A stretch of DNA of 33,712 bases from an uncultured Sutterella sp. (GCA_945834535.1 CAMAHM010000007.1:1-33712), one strand, 5' to 3'. Counted from the stretch's first letter, positions 1 through 9,778 are shown. The notes: generated from the sequence alone by a model not told the origin. Numbers and translations are program-made.

Positions 1-39
1 CGCGAGCGGCGCATCGTGCTGGATCATACGAAAGACTGA
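1..39 (+). CDS. 3' end of an unidentified gene (partial)
   Basis: An open frame runs from the window edge in frame 1 for twelve codons, ending RERRIVLDHTKD, and stops at TGA 37-39. A terminator-like hairpin overlaps the stop, as expected for a real gene end. Too little is visible to name the product. Confidence 0.4.
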   Translation, partial: RERRIVLDHTKD

Positions 40-62
40 GCAAAACGCTCAGGAATTTTTTT
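36..62 (+). terminator. Rho-independent terminator overlapping the upstream stop codon
   Basis: CTGAGC (36-41) pairs with GCTCAG (47-52) around a five-base loop, AAAAC. After three bases comes a run of seven T (56-62). The stem is short, but the T run makes it a plausible intrinsic terminator. Confidence 0.55.
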
Positions 63-215
63 ATCGCCTGTGACAAAATACCTGCCGACTCCGTCGCGCA
101 GGCGCTCGTCCATCGTCCGCCTCCTTTTTGCGCGCCGCGCATTTGACTGACTGCGCGCCTGGTCCGACCGTACTTGTCGGGCACGGGCGTTTTTGACACA
201 AAATTCCCCTTAGCC

Positions 216-1298
216 ATGGCCATTGAAGACTATCTGACTCTTGCCGAACCGACCGATGAAGTCATTGAAACCGACGCCGTCATTGTGGGCGCGGGCCCCG
301 TGGGGCTTTTTCAGGTTTTTGAACTCGGTCTTCTGGAAATCAAGGCCCATGTCGTCGACTCGCTCAAGAACGTGGGCGGCCAGTGCATGGAGCTCTACCC
401 CACCAAGCCGATCTACGACATTCCCGCCGTGCCGGTGTATTCGTCCTACGAGCTCACCGAAAATCTGCTCAAGCAGATCCACCCCTTCGGCCCGGTCTTT
501 CACCTCGGCCAGGAAGTGACGCACGTACAAAAGCGCGAGGACGGCCTTTTTGACGTGGCCACCGACAAGGGCACGAAGTTCCTGTGCAAGACCGTCATCA
601 TCGCCGCCGGCGTCGGCTCCTTCCAGGCCCGCCCCCTGCGCGTGCCCGGCATCGAGAAGTTTGAAGGCACCCAGCTGCACTACCGCGTGCGCGATCCGGA
701 AATGTTCGCCGGCAAAAACGTCGTCATCTGCGGCGGCGGCGACTCGGCCCTCGACTGGACGCTCAACCTCGTCGGCAAGGCCGAAAGCGTCGTGCTGCTG
801 CACCGCCGCGACGGCTTCCGCGCCGCCTCGGCGAGCGTTGCCAAGATGAAGGAGCTGTGCGAGAACTGGGAAATGCAGTTTGAAGTCGGTCAGATCACCG
901 GCTTTGAAGAGCGCGACGGCAAGCTCACCGAAATCCGCGTGACGGGCGGCGACGGCGTGGTGCGCCGCATGCCCCTCGATCACCTGCTCGTCTTCTTCGG
1001 CCTGCAGCCCAAGATCGGCCCGATCGCCGAGTGGGGGCTCGAGCTCGAACGCAAGCAGATCGTTGTCGACACCGAAAAGTTCGAGTCTTCCATCCCGGGC
1101 ATCTTCGCGGTCGGCGACATCAACACCTATCCGGGCAAGAAGAAGCTCATTCTCTCGGGCTTTCATGAATGCGCCCTTGCCGCCTTCGGCGCCATCAAGT
1201 ACGTCTTCCCCGAAAAGAAGGTGTTCCTGCAGTACACGACGACGAGTCCCAAGCTGCACAAGGTGCTCGGCGTGGAAACGCCCGATCTGGACGACTGA
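216..1298 (+). CDS. FAD/NAD(P)-dependent oxidoreductase, thioredoxin-reductase-like ferredoxin--NADP reductase type
   Basis: The predicted product is a 360-residue soluble flavoprotein. An FAD-binding dinucleotide fold lies near the N terminus (GAGPVG at residues 25-30). A second Rossmann motif for NAD(P)H is GGGDSA at 173-178. The C-terminal FAD contact is GIFAVGD at 295-301. The sequence GGQCMELYP and the lack of a redox CxxC match ferredoxin/flavodoxin-NADP reductases of the thioredoxin-reductase-like class rather than thioredoxin reductase. By family, it would pass electrons between NADPH and ferredoxin or flavodoxin. I chose ATG 216; the frame is open back to TTG 174, but those 14 codons add nothing conserved. 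No clear ribosome binding site is seen for either start. The gene stands alone between two terminators. The electron partner is not shown by the sequence. Confidence 0.88.
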   Translation: MAIEDYLTLAEPTDEVIETDAVIVGAGPVGLFQVFELGLLEIKAHVVDSLKNVGGQCMELYPTKPIYDIPAVPVYSSYELTENLLKQIHPFGPVFHLGQEVTHVQKREDGLFDVATDKGTKFLCKTVIIAAGVGSFQARPLRVPGIEKFEGTQLHYRVRDPEMFAGKNVVICGGGDSALDWTLNLVGKAESVVLLHRRDGFRAASASVAKMKELCENWEMQFEVGQITGFEERDGKLTEIRVTGGDGVVRRMPLDHLLVFFGLQPKIGPIAEWGLELERKQIVVDTEKFESSIPGIFAVGDINTYPGKKKLILSGFHECALAAFGAIKYVFPEKKVFLQYTTTSPKLHKVLGVETPDLDD

Positions 1299-1330
1299 TC
1301 TCTGATCCGATCCTCGTCCTGATTTTGACC

Positions 1331-1369
1331 AAGCCGTCGACGTCCCGCCGCGGGATGCGACGGCTTTTT
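1331..1369 (+). terminator. Rho-independent terminator after the flavoprotein gene
   Basis: AAGCCGTCG (1331-1339) pairs with CGACGGCTT (1358-1366). An inner stem CGTCCCG/CGGGATG extends the hairpin, and the T run continues to 1369. The gene therefore appears to be a single transcription unit. Confidence 0.85.
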
Positions 1370-1472
1370 CTCTGCCTCGCGCCAAAATTAAAGTAGACTC
1401 ACTCCGTGATCGAGCCGCCTTTTCGATTCACGGAAGCGTCGGCTTTCCCTTCGTTCCGTTGTTTGCACACTT

Positions 1473-2429
1473 ATGGAAAGATTTCAACGCGTTGCCATCA
1501 TCGCCAAGCCCGTGGGCAACAACATCGCCGAACACGTCCGCAGTCTCATCGAAATCGTCCGTGACGCCGGCTGCACGCCCCTTCTGGACGACAACGCCGC
1601 CGCCCACCTCAAGCAGCTCGGACTGCGCCCCGCGTGGCGCGTCGGGCAGGCCCGGGACCTTGCCGCCGACTGTGATGTGGCAATTTCCCTCGGCGGTGAC
1701 GGCACCATGCTCGGCGCGGCCCGCACGGTAGCGCCCTTCAACGTCCCCGTCATCGGCATCAACGCCGGACGTCTGGGGTTTATCACGGACATCGTCATCG
1801 AAGAGATGGCCCGCATCATCCCCGACATGCTCGCCGGTCACTATGTCCGCGATCCGAGGCACATGCTGCAGGGCCGCATCTACCACGAAGGAAAAGAGGT
1901 CTTTCGGGAACTTGCCGTCAACGACATCGGCATCAGTCACGGCCGAGCCCTCGGCATGGTCGAATACACGGTGTACGTGGACGGCGAACAGATGGCCGTA
2001 CAGCGTGCCGACGGCGTGCTCGTGAGTTCGGCCACCGGCTCGACCGCGTACGCGATGGCCGCGGGCGGCCCCATCATGCACCCTGCGACCAAAAACATGC
2101 TCCTTGTACCGGTGGCACCGCACACGCTCTCCAACCGCCCGATCGTACTTTCCAAGCGCTCGGTGATTGACATCGAGGTCAACGAAACCCGCAGTGCCGT
2201 GGCAAGCTTTGACGCGCAGATTCTGCACGACGTCGTTGCCGGCGACGTGCTGCGCATCAGCGTGAGCGACACCATGTTCACGATGCTGCACCCCGTCGGC
2301 TGGAGTCACTTCGATCTTTTGCGCCGTAAACTCAAGTGGAACTACCTGCCGCAGGCCGAGCGTCCGATCCATACCCGAGAGCAGGACGTACGCCCCCTTG
2401 CCTGCACCACGCCTCTTGATAAGAACTGA
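1473..2429 (+). CDS. nadK: NAD kinase
   Basis: This cytoplasmic enzyme phosphorylates NAD to NADP using ATP or polyphosphate. The 318-residue product has the family signature GGDGT at residues 74-78 in a glycine-rich loop. It also has the ND pair of the substrate site (NDIGI, 150-154) and the conserved block GVLVSSATGSTAY at 181-193. It is slightly longer than the usual 290-300 residues because of a C-terminal tail of about 25 residues after the conserved core. It lies 11 bases before recN on the same strand, a pairing common in Proteobacteria, and is probably cotranscribed with it. hrcA, which often precedes nadK in related genomes, is not here. Confidence 0.95.
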   Translation: MERFQRVAIIAKPVGNNIAEHVRSLIEIVRDAGCTPLLDDNAAAHLKQLGLRPAWRVGQARDLAADCDVAISLGGDGTMLGAARTVAPFNVPVIGINAGRLGFITDIVIEEMARIIPDMLAGHYVRDPRHMLQGRIYHEGKEVFRELAVNDIGISHGRALGMVEYTVYVDGEQMAVQRADGVLVSSATGSTAYAMAAGGPIMHPATKNMLLVPVAPHTLSNRPIVLSKRSVIDIEVNETRSAVASFDAQILHDVVAGDVLRISVSDTMFTMLHPVGWSHFDLLRRKLKWNYLPQAERPIHTREQDVRPLACTTPLDKN

Positions 2430-2440
2430 TCGCCGACACC

Positions 2441-4102
2441 ATGCTTCAGCTGCTGACTCTCAAGGATTTCGTCATCGTCCCCTTTCTGAGCATCGAGGCC
2501 GACAAGGGGCTTACGTGCCTCACCGGTGAAACCGGCGCGGGCAAGTCGATTCTGATCGACGCACTCGAACTCGTATTGGGCGCCCGCAGCGACGCCGGAC
2601 TTATTCGCGAAGGGGCCGAGCGCACCGAAGTGAGCGCCGAATTTTCCGCGACGCCCCGAGCGCGCACGTGGCTTGCCAACGCCGGACTCGAAGCGGGCGA
2701 CACCGTTCTTTTGCGGCGCACGGTCGACATCAGGGGCCGCAGCCGCGCCTGGATCAACGCCACGCCCGTCACCATCACCCAGATGAAGGAGCTCGGAGAA
2801 AGGCTTGTCGACATTCACGGGCAACACGCGCATCAGTCGCTTTTAAAGCCCGCCTACCAGCTGCAGCTCGTCGACGGTTTCGGAGCGACCAAGGCGCAGC
2901 GCATCAAAGTGCGCGATGCCTGGCTTGCCTGGCAGGAAAAACTCAGCCTTCTGACGCAGGCCACGCAGGACACCGACCGTCTGCAGGCCGAGTCCGAACG
3001 CCTGCAGTGGATCAACGAAATTCTCGAAGAACTCAGTCCTCGGGAGGGCGAGTGGGACAAGCTGAGCGAAGAGCACAAGGTGCTTTCCAATGCCGCCGAC
3101 ATTGTGACGCACGTGCAAAACGCGCTCGATAACCTGCGCGACGGCCCCGAGAGCGCACTGAGAGCCCTGGGGCTCGCGCAAAACGCACTGCGCTCGGCCG
3201 CCAGGTGGGATGAAGCCTGCGCGGGTTTTGACGCCTCGCTCGGAGAGGCCGCCAACATCCTTGAAGACGCCGCACGAGAGCTGTCGCATCGGCTCGACAA
3301 GCTCGACATTGACGACGAACGTCTCACGCGTGTCGAAGAGCGCCTTGATGCGTACTGGAAAATCTCCCGCAAATTTCACCGCACGCCCGAGGAGCTTCAC
3401 GACTTTTGGATGCAGACCCGTGAGCGGATCGGACAGATTGAGCTCACAAGCGACATTGCCGCGCTCGAAAAAAGCGAACAAAAGGCCAAAGAGGTTTACC
3501 TCAAGGAAGCGGGTGTGCTCACGACGCTGCGCAGACAGGCTGCGCAGGAGCTCTCGGAAGCCGTTACGGCCGAAATGCAGACGCTTTCCATGGCGGGCGG
3601 TCGCCTTGAAATCGCCCTGCATACCTCAGAACCCCGCTCAGGGGGCCTTGAGACGTGCGAGTTTTTGGTGAGCGGCCACGCCGGCGCCACGCCGCGGGCG
3701 CTTACCAAGGTAGCTTCGGGCGGGGAGTTGGCGCGCATCTCGCTTGCCATTGCCGTGATCACAGCCCAGATCACCCCCGTGCCGACGCTCATTTTCGACG
3801 AAGTCGACAGCGGCATCGGCGGCGCCGTGGCCGAGGTCGTTGGACGGCTTTTACGGCGTTTGGGAGCCTCAAGGCAGGTGCTGTGCGTCACGCATCTGCC
3901 TCAGGTTGCCGCCTGCGGTCATCAGCAATGGCTCGTCAAAAAACACACCGAAGACGGTCGCACAACGAGCAGCCTCAGAACGCTCAGCGAAAAAGAGCGA
4001 ACCGATGAAATTGCCCGCATGCTCGGCGGCACCGTGATTACGGACGCCACGCGTGTTGCCGCCCGCGAGCTTCTTGACACTGCCGCCCGCGCCGAGAACT
4101 GA
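2441..4102 (+). CDS. recN: DNA repair protein RecN
   Basis: RecN is an SMC-like ATPase that acts in recombinational repair of double-strand breaks. The 553-residue product has a split ABC ATPase. Walker A is GETGAGKS at residues 29-36. The signature SGGEL is at 426-430, and Walker B ends in D453-E454 within LIFDEVDSGIGG. The middle (about 160-390) is rich in charged and heptad-like segments, as expected for the coiled-coil arm. Length matches the family (about 550). It follows nadK by 11 bases and ends just before a hairpin shared with the convergent mrp. I recognised no LexA box in the short gap upstream of recN. Confidence 0.96.
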   Translation: MLQLLTLKDFVIVPFLSIEADKGLTCLTGETGAGKSILIDALELVLGARSDAGLIREGAERTEVSAEFSATPRARTWLANAGLEAGDTVLLRRTVDIRGRSRAWINATPVTITQMKELGERLVDIHGQHAHQSLLKPAYQLQLVDGFGATKAQRIKVRDAWLAWQEKLSLLTQATQDTDRLQAESERLQWINEILEELSPREGEWDKLSEEHKVLSNAADIVTHVQNALDNLRDGPESALRALGLAQNALRSAARWDEACAGFDASLGEAANILEDAARELSHRLDKLDIDDERLTRVEERLDAYWKISRKFHRTPEELHDFWMQTRERIGQIELTSDIAALEKSEQKAKEVYLKEAGVLTTLRRQAAQELSEAVTAEMQTLSMAGGRLEIALHTSEPRSGGLETCEFLVSGHAGATPRALTKVASGGELARISLAIAVITAQITPVPTLIFDEVDSGIGGAVAEVVGRLLRRLGASRQVLCVTHLPQVAACGHQQWLVKKHTEDGRTTSSLRTLSEKERTDEIARMLGGTVITDATRVAARELLDTAARAEN

Positions 4103-4129
4103 CTCACCCGACGCCGAGCCGCCAAGCAA

Positions 4130-4161
4130 AACAGCCCGAGGAAAAACTCCTGCGGGCTGTT
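4130..4161. terminator. Bidirectional terminator between recN and mrp
   Basis: AACAGCCCG (4130-4138) pairs with CGGGCTGTT (4153-4161). An inner stem AGGA/TCCT closes on an AAAAC loop, with one bulged G at 4152. Plus-strand RNA continues into TGTGTTGTC. Minus-strand RNA continues into TTTGCTTGG. It sits between two convergent gene ends. Confidence 0.75.
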
Positions 4162-4189
4162 GTGTTGTCAGTACTCTGCGAGCGGCGCC

Positions 4190-5272
4190 TTAGTCGTTCA
4201 TCACCTTGACGGACGGCATGATGCGGCTCATGTCCTTCGAGCGCTGTGCAATCGCAGCGGCCGCCTGCAGCGCAATCTTGCGGTAGATGGCAGCCACTTC
4301 GCTGTCGGGGTGCGACACAACCGTGGGACGGCCCGAGTCGGCCTGCTCGCGGATGCTCGTTTCAAGCGGCAGCTGTCCGAGCACGGGCACCTTGTACTGC
4401 TCGCTCATGCGGCGGGCACCGCCTTCGCCGAAGATGTGTTCCATGTGGCCGCACTTGGGGCAGACGAAAAGAGCCATGTTTTCCACGATGCCGAGCACGG
4501 GCACATTGACCTTTTCAAACATGCGCAGCCCCTTCTTGGCGTCCAAAAGCGCGATGTCCTGGGGCGTGGTCACCACCACGGCGCCCGTCACGGGCACCGA
4601 CTGCGAGAGCGTGAGCTGGATGTCGCCCGTTCCCGGCGGCATGTCGATCACAAGGTAGTCGAGGTCGTTCCAGTTGGTCTGCGTGAGCAGCTGGGTCAGG
4701 GCCTGAACGACCAGAGGACCGCGCCAGATCATGGGTTCGTCCGGATCGATCATGAAACCGACCGAGTTAATCTGCAGTCCGAGGCTTTCGATCGGCTCCA
4801 TGTTGACGCCGTCCACGCTCATGGGCTGGCCCTTGGCGCCGAGCATCATGGGCTGCGAGGGACCGTAGATATCCGCGTCAAGCACGCCCACGCGCGCGCC
4901 TTCGGCAGCAAGCGCCAGCGCCAGGTTGGCCGTCACGGTCGACTTGCCGACACCGCCCTTGCCCGAGCTCACCGCAATGATGTTCTTGACGTTGGCCAGG
5001 GTCTTTAAGCCGCGCTGCACACGGTGCGAGATGATTTCCCCGGAAACCGTCACGAGCACCGACTTAAAGCCCGCCGTCTGCAGAGCTTCGCGCACGCGCA
5101 GTTTGATTTCCTCTTCGACGGACTTAACCGGATAGCCGGGCGCAACCGTCACGGCAACGGTATCGCCGTCAACGGCAACGTTCTTGATCGCCTTGAAGTC
5201 GGCAAGGGGCTTGTTGCAGACCGGATCGAGCACGGCGCCCGCGATCTGGGAAACTTGTTCAGGGGTCATCAT
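4190..5272 (-). CDS. mrp: Iron-sulfur cluster carrier protein Mrp/ApbC
   Basis: This is a P-loop ATPase that binds a labile 4Fe-4S cluster and delivers it to apo-proteins in the cytoplasm. The 360-residue product starts with a MIP18/DUF59-type domain (about 5-85). The deviant Walker A is GKGGVGKS at residues 104-111. The MinD-like motif DADIYGPS is near 132-139. The paired cysteines CPKC (C271, C274), used for bridging cluster binding, are present. Length is normal for the two-domain form. Two adjacent ATG codons (5270-5272, 5267-5269) are possible starts, and neither has a strong ribosome binding site. The gene is divergent from metG, an arrangement common in Proteobacteria. Confidence 0.95.
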   Translation of the reverse strand: MMTPEQVSQIAGAVLDPVCNKPLADFKAIKNVAVDGDTVAVTVAPGYPVKSVEEEIKLRVREALQTAGFKSVLVTVSGEIISHRVQRGLKTLANVKNIIAVSSGKGGVGKSTVTANLALALAAEGARVGVLDADIYGPSQPMMLGAKGQPMSVDGVNMEPIESLGLQINSVGFMIDPDEPMIWRGPLVVQALTQLLTQTNWNDLDYLVIDMPPGTGDIQLTLSQSVPVTGAVVVTTPQDIALLDAKKGLRMFEKVNVPVLGIVENMALFVCPKCGHMEHIFGEGGARRMSEQYKVPVLGQLPLETSIREQADSGRPTVVSHPDSEVAAIYRKIALQAAAAIAQRSKDMSRIMPSVKVMND

Positions 5273-5454
5273 GGTGGTTGTTGTTCTGTACTAAAAGGAT
5301 GAACGGGCACCGCAGCAGCCCGCCCGATTGAGAGCGCGGCCGCAGAGCGAGGCCTTGCGGTTATAGAATTAGAGTTTACGCGGAAAATACCCGTTTATCT
5401 TTACGGATATTTCACCCGAGCTCGATCAACTTTTTTGTGATTTTCAATTTCGAC
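5273..5454. promoter_or_regulatory. Divergent mrp/metG promoter region
   Basis: This 182-base gap must hold promoters for both genes. An AT-rich patch at 5360-5370 gives a -10-like TAGAAT on the plus strand (5364-5369) and TATAAC on the minus strand (5360-5365). I see no good -35 at standard spacing for either, so exact promoters are not assigned. Confidence 0.3.
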
Positions 5455-7581
5455 ATGACGACCAAAAAGCGCAACCTTTTTGTCACGACGGCCCTTCCCT
5501 ATGCGAACGGGGCGTTCCATATGGGCCACATCATGGAATATATCCAGGCCGACATCTGGGTTCGTCATGAACGAATGTGCGGCAATGCGGTGCACTTTGT
5601 GGGCGCGGACGACGCGCACGGCGCCCCCATCATGATCGCCGCCCAGAAAAAAGGCATCACGCCGCAGCAGTTTGTGGCCGAGATCGCCGCGGGCCGCAAG
5701 GAATACCTTGACGGCTTTCACATTGAATTTGACCACTGGCACTGCACCGACAGCCCGGAAAACACCGAACTGTCGCAGGACATCTACAAGCGTCTTAAGG
5801 CAGCGGGCCTGATCTACACCAAGGAAATCGAACAGTTCTACGACACGGCCAAGGGGATGTTTCTTGCCGATCGCTTCATCAAGGGGACCTGCCCCAAGTG
5901 CGGCGCCGAAGATCAGTACGGCGACTCGTGCGAAAAGTGCGGTGCCGTCTACAGCCCCACCGAACTTATCGATCCCAAGAGCGCGCTGTCGGGCACGACG
6001 CCCGTCATGAAGACCTCGACTCACTACTTCTTCAAGCTCTCCGACCCCAAGGCCGTGCAGTTTTTGAAGGAGTGGACCGTCGGCAACGGTGCCGACGGCC
6101 TGCCCCGCGTGCAGTCCGAAGTTCTTGCCAAGGATGAAGAATGGCTTGCCGAGGGCAACCTCAACGACTGGGACATCTCGCGCGACGCGCCCTACTTCGG
6201 CATCGAAATTCCCGACGCTCCGGGCAAGTACTTCTACGTCTGGCTCGACGCCCCCATCGGGTATCTGGCGTCCTTCAAGGGCTACTGCGCCAAGAAGGGT
6301 CTTGACTTTGAAGCCGAACTCACGCGTGAAGACACCGAACAGATCCACTTCATCGGCAAGGACATCATCTACTTTCACACGCTGTTTTGGCCGGCGATGC
6401 TGCACTTTGCGGGCAAGCCCTTCCGCGTGCCCGATCACGTGAACGTGCACGGCTTCATGACCGTCAACGGCGCCAAGATGAGCAAGTCCCGCGGCACCGG
6501 CATCAGTCCGCTCGACTACCTCAAGCTCGGCATGAACGCCGAGTGGCTGCGCTACTACCTGGCCGCCAAGCTCAACAGCTGCGTTGAAGATGTCGACTTC
6601 ACCAAGACCGCTTTTGAGGCACGCGTCAACTCCGATCTCATCGGCAAGTACGTCAACATCGCCAGCCGCGCAGCGGGCTTCATCTTCAAGCGCTTTGAAG
6701 GCCGCGTGAGCGATGAGGCCATGAAGGACGCCGTCATTGAAACGCTGCGCGAGGCTGCCCCTGAAATTCAGGACGCCTACGAAAAGCGCGAGTACGCCCG
6801 CGCCGTGCGCCGCATCATGGAGCTTGCGGACGTCGTCAACGAATTCGTCGATCGCGAAAAGCCCTGGGAACTCGCCAAGGACGCCGCGCGTGCTGCGGAT
6901 CTGCAGCGCGTTGCCTCGGTTGCGCTCGAAGGCTTCAGGCTTCTGACGCTGTATCTCAAGCCCGTTCTGCCCGCCACCGCCAAGCGTGTTGAGGCATTCC
7001 TTAACTGCGGTGAGCTGATGTGGGACTCGGTTGCCACGCCCCTTTCGAGCGCCAACCCCATCAACAAGTACGAACACCTCATGGGCCGCGTCGACCGCGT
7101 CAAGCAGCTCGACGCTCTTCTGCCCGAAGTTGCGCCCGAAGCGCCCGCTTCACAGCCCAAGGCCGAGAAGCCCGCAAAACCCGCCAAGGCTGCCGCGCCC
7201 GCCAAGAATGTCGACCCCGACGCCCCGGGCGGTCAGAAGATTGCCGACGTGTGCACGATTGACGACTTTGTGAAGGTCGACCTGCGCGTTGCGCGCATCG
7301 TCAAGTGCGAAGAAGTCGAAGGATCGGACAAGCTCCTGCGCCTTGAACTTGACCTTGCCGAAGGCCGTACCCGTCAGGTCTTCTCGGGCATCAAGGCCTG
7401 GTACAAGCCCGAAGACCTCGTCGGCCGTCTTGTGGTGATGATCGCCAACCTTGCTCCTCGAAAGATGCGCTTTGGCGTGTCCGAAGGCATGGTTCTGGCC
7501 GCCAGCAACGCCGCCGACAAGAATGCCGTGTACCTGATCGAACCCTTTGAAGGTGCCCAGCCCGGCATGCGCCTGAGCTGA
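5455..7581 (+). CDS. metG: Methionyl-tRNA synthetase
   Basis: The enzyme charges tRNA-Met with methionine in the cytoplasm. The 708-residue product has the class I motifs HMGH (residues 22-25, the HIGH box) and KMSKS (341-345). A zinc knuckle is formed by C146, C149, C159 and C162. A Pro/Ala/Lys-rich linker (about residues 555-590) leads to a C-terminal tRNA-binding domain of the EMAP-II/Trbp111 type, which starts near VDLRVARI and drives dimerisation in related enzymes. I chose ATG 5455. GTG 5437 is in frame six codons earlier but adds a weakly conserved leader, and neither start has a clear Shine-Dalgarno sequence. The gene ends at a strong terminator. Confidence 0.97.
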   Translation: MTTKKRNLFVTTALPYANGAFHMGHIMEYIQADIWVRHERMCGNAVHFVGADDAHGAPIMIAAQKKGITPQQFVAEIAAGRKEYLDGFHIEFDHWHCTDSPENTELSQDIYKRLKAAGLIYTKEIEQFYDTAKGMFLADRFIKGTCPKCGAEDQYGDSCEKCGAVYSPTELIDPKSALSGTTPVMKTSTHYFFKLSDPKAVQFLKEWTVGNGADGLPRVQSEVLAKDEEWLAEGNLNDWDISRDAPYFGIEIPDAPGKYFYVWLDAPIGYLASFKGYCAKKGLDFEAELTREDTEQIHFIGKDIIYFHTLFWPAMLHFAGKPFRVPDHVNVHGFMTVNGAKMSKSRGTGISPLDYLKLGMNAEWLRYYLAAKLNSCVEDVDFTKTAFEARVNSDLIGKYVNIASRAAGFIFKRFEGRVSDEAMKDAVIETLREAAPEIQDAYEKREYARAVRRIMELADVVNEFVDREKPWELAKDAARAADLQRVASVALEGFRLLTLYLKPVLPATAKRVEAFLNCGELMWDSVATPLSSANPINKYEHLMGRVDRVKQLDALLPEVAPEAPASQPKAEKPAKPAKAAAPAKNVDPDAPGGQKIADVCTIDDFVKVDLRVARIVKCEEVEGSDKLLRLELDLAEGRTRQVFSGIKAWYKPEDLVGRLVVMIANLAPRKMRFGVSEGMVLAASNAADKNAVYLIEPFEGAQPGMRLS

Positions 7582-7603
7582 TCGCTTTAAGCGTTCAATC
7601 CTC

Positions 7604-7639
7604 AAAAAGGATCCGTGCGTCAAGCCCGGATCCTTTTTT
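7604..7639 (+). terminator. Strong Rho-independent terminator after metG
   Basis: AAAAAGGATCCG (7604-7615) pairs perfectly with CGGATCCTTTTT (7627-7638) around an 11-base loop, and the arm ends in six T. Confidence 0.92.
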
Positions 7640-7722
7640 GCTTTTGCTGCGCGGATGTTTAGCCGTCGGCACAGTAGGCTCTGCCCGAATTTGAGGCTTC
7701 TCAAAGGCAGTCTTCAGGGCTC

Positions 7723-7752
7723 AAAAAAAGGCCCGTCCGCGAGGACGAGCCC
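7723..7752 (-). terminator. Rho-independent terminator after dcuC
   Basis: On the minus strand an 8-of-9 base-pair stem (plus-strand arms 7730-7738 and 7743-7751) is followed by seven T (plus-strand A 7723-7729). The four T on the other side may also slow any plus-strand read-through from metG. Confidence 0.82.
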
Positions 7753-7807
7753 TTTTGTGAATCAGGCGGCGCACACGGCAGCCGCCCGTTGCGATTCAAA
7801 TCGTGCG

Positions 7808-9076
7808 TTAGACCATGAGCAGAGCGCAGCAGATCACGGCGATGAAGCACGGCACGCAGGTGCGCTTGACGACTTCAAGCGGGTTCACCATGGCGATACC
7901 CGAGACGAGAATCGTCACACCGGCAAGCGGCGACATCGTACGACCCAGAGCGCCCGTCAGGAACGCCAGACCGCCCAGACCTTCAATGGTCATGCCGAAG
8001 TCCTTGGCGTGCGGCGTCACGGTTTCGTTGAAGGCGAGCGTCGCGGCGTCACCCGAACCGGTGATCACACCCATGACCCACGGACCGATCGAACCACCCC
8101 AGCGGGCGATTTCGGACGAGTCGCGCAGAGCATCGACGAACGAGCCGATCAGACCCGTGGCACGCAGACCGGCGGCGAAAACGCCGGCGGCGATGATGAT
8201 GCCCATCACGTCGGCATAGCCTTTACCCATGCCGTTGAAGAACTGCTTGGAGAATTCCTGAGGATTGGCGCGAGCCACGGCGAGAGCACAGATGGCACCG
8301 ATCAGCATAGCCTGAGCCACGCCCATCTTGATCTGGGGGATCCAAACGTTGCCGGCCACCAGAATGGCAATCGGAATCAGCGGAACAATGGCCTTGAGCG
8401 GGTTGGGCACAAAGCCGTCGTCCTTCATGAGCTTGGATTCGTCGACCTGAGCGTTGGCGTCACCCTTGTGGTCACCGAAGATGAAGCACATGACGAGCGT
8501 ACCGACGATCAGGATGGCGCCGCACATGAGCGAGTAGTTCATATGCGTGCCAATGAACTGGATCACTTCCATGTTGGCCATCTTGGCCACGTAGGGGTTG
8601 TGCGAGGTGCCGGGCGAGAGGTAGGAGCCGATCGTGCCGGCAAGCACCGCGGCAGCGGCAGCAGCGGGCTTAATCTTGGCGCGAAGCATCACGGGAATGA
8701 GAGTCGAACCGACGGCAGCGGCACAGCCCGCGGCCGAAGGAATGGCGATGTTCACGAAGAACGTGATGGCCGTGCAGACGGGAATGAGGAAGATGCCCAG
8801 ACCGCGAATCGGGCTGGCAAGGTAGTGCACGAGCGAGCGGTCACAGCCCGTGTAGCTGGCGGTGAAGGCAAAACCCATCGAACCGCAGATTGCCATAATG
8901 AGCGAGTTGTTCGTCATAGACTTGGCGAACTGGTTGACGCCGCTCATGAAGTCCCAGCTGATCAGACACAGAAACAGACCCGCGGCGATCAGCACCATGC
9001 GGGTTTCCCAGCGCTTGATCAGCGCGTAGACGGTGGCAATGATCACCAAAATGGCGATCATGGACAGAATAGACAT
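7808..9076 (-). CDS. dcuC: DcuC-family anaerobic C4-dicarboxylate transporter
   Basis: This is an inner-membrane carrier that by family moves succinate, fumarate or malate, often as succinate efflux during fermentation or fumarate respiration. The 422-residue product is strongly hydrophobic, with roughly 11-13 predicted membrane segments. A polar loop of about 25 residues (GDHKGDANAQ onward) lies near the middle. Conserved-looking turns include LSPGTSHNPYVAK and GSGDAATLAFNE. It is somewhat shorter than the E. coli protein. The start ATG 9074-9076 has an excellent GGAGGA ribosome site at 9080-9085. The gene stands alone, with its own terminator and an inverted repeat upstream that may be an operator. 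Direction and exact substrate cannot be read from sequence. Confidence 0.85.
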   Translation of the reverse strand: MSILSMIAILVIIATVYALIKRWETRMVLIAAGLFLCLISWDFMSGVNQFAKSMTNNSLIMAICGSMGFAFTASYTGCDRSLVHYLASPIRGLGIFLIPVCTAITFFVNIAIPSAAGCAAAVGSTLIPVMLRAKIKPAAAAAAVLAGTIGSYLSPGTSHNPYVAKMANMEVIQFIGTHMNYSLMCGAILIVGTLVMCFIFGDHKGDANAQVDESKLMKDDGFVPNPLKAIVPLIPIAILVAGNVWIPQIKMGVAQAMLIGAICALAVARANPQEFSKQFFNGMGKGYADVMGIIIAAGVFAAGLRATGLIGSFVDALRDSSEIARWGGSIGPWVMGVITGSGDAATLAFNETVTPHAKDFGMTIEGLGGLAFLTGALGRTMSPLAGVTILVSGIAMVNPLEVVKRTCVPCFIAVICCALLMV

Positions 9077-9180
9077 ACTTCCTCCAAAACCAAACAGCCC
9101 AAAAGGCCTCGGGAATACTAATCACTTTATCTTAGAAGGTTGAGCCTAGTTTTTCCCTGCGGAAAAGCCTTAAAAAATTT

Positions 9181-9217
9181 CAGACTATTTACACTTTGAA
9201 AAAGTCTGATACAGACT
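9181..9217. promoter_or_regulatory. Operator-like inverted repeat and extra half-site upstream of dcuC
   Basis: AGTCTG (9203-9208) and CAGACT (9212-9217) form a perfect inverted repeat with a three-base ATA centre. A further CAGACT lies at 9181-9186, exactly 31 bases (about three helical turns) from the same-orientation half. The block lies in AT-rich DNA about 105-140 bases before the dcuC start. It resembles a binding site for a dimeric regulator. The protein that binds is unknown. Confidence 0.4.
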
Positions 9218-9240
9218 AAGTAAAAACACCTAAAATGCAC

Positions 9241-9275
9241 AAACCGCACCCTCTCCCATGGAGAAGATGCGGTTT
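9241..9275 (-). terminator. Probable terminator after erpA
   Basis: AAACCGCA (9241-9248) pairs with TGCGGTTT (9268-9275). An inner stem TCTCC/GGAGA closes on a CAT loop. On the minus strand the arm ends in TTT and is followed by GTGCATTTT. The T tract is imperfect, but position and stem strength fit. Confidence 0.6.
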
Positions 9276-9317
9276 GAAGCACTGTTGCATCTGCCCAACG
9301 GGCGATGCGTACTGCAG

Positions 9318-9692
9318 TTAGACGGAGAACGACGAGCCGCAGGAGCAGGAGGTCACGGCATTGGGATTGCGGATCACGAACTGCGAGCCTTCAAGATCGT
9401 CCTTGAAGTCGATTTCCGCGCCCACGAGATACTGCATCGAGAGCGAGTCCACGAGGAAGGTCACTCCGTCGGCCTCAATCACCTGATCATCGGGCTCGGC
9501 CGTTTCTTCAAACTGAAAGCCGTACTGAAAACCCTGACAACCGCCGCCCTGCACAAAAACGCGCAGCGGCATGTTGGGGTTCTCTTCCTCTGCGAGCAGC
9601 TCCTTGACCTTGGCCACGCATGCCGGGGTAAAGACGAGAGGTTCGGGCGCTTCTTCCGGGGAAGCATTCTGCACTTGGGTTTCTTCACTCAT
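9318..9692 (-). CDS. erpA: A-type iron-sulfur cluster insertion protein (ErpA-like)
   Basis: This small carrier hands iron-sulfur clusters to target enzymes. The 124-residue product has the three ligand cysteines of A-type carriers in the expected spacing: C52 in GGGCQGF, then C116 and C118 in SCSCGSSF (C-x63-C-x-C). An acidic N-terminal tail of about 18 residues precedes the conserved domain. The frame is open further upstream, but ATG 9690-9692 is preferred because GGAG lies just upstream on the minus strand and the family fold begins soon after. It is transcribed in the same direction as mltA but separated by 111 bases containing a likely promoter. ErpA and IscA are hard to separate by sequence alone; the lack of isc genes nearby favours ErpA. 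Confidence 0.9.
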   Translation of the reverse strand: MSEETQVQNASPEEAPEPLVFTPACVAKVKELLAEEENPNMPLRVFVQGGGCQGFQYGFQFEETAEPDDQVIEADGVTFLVDSLSMQYLVGAEIDFKDDLEGSQFVIRNPNAVTSCSCGSSFSV

Positions 9693-9778
9693 TCTCAATT
9701 CTCCACTTCGAAACGCGCCGTTGAAAACTGCGTCCCGGGGGCGACGCTGCACGGGCTGTTCGAGAAAAACGTCGGTCG

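Noticed and set aside
5401..7077. Long open frame antisense to metG
   Set aside because: It mirrors metG codons in GC-rich DNA, resembles no family I know, and metG is unambiguous. The same applies to long antisense frames over dcuC, purH, dusB/pncA and the amgK region.
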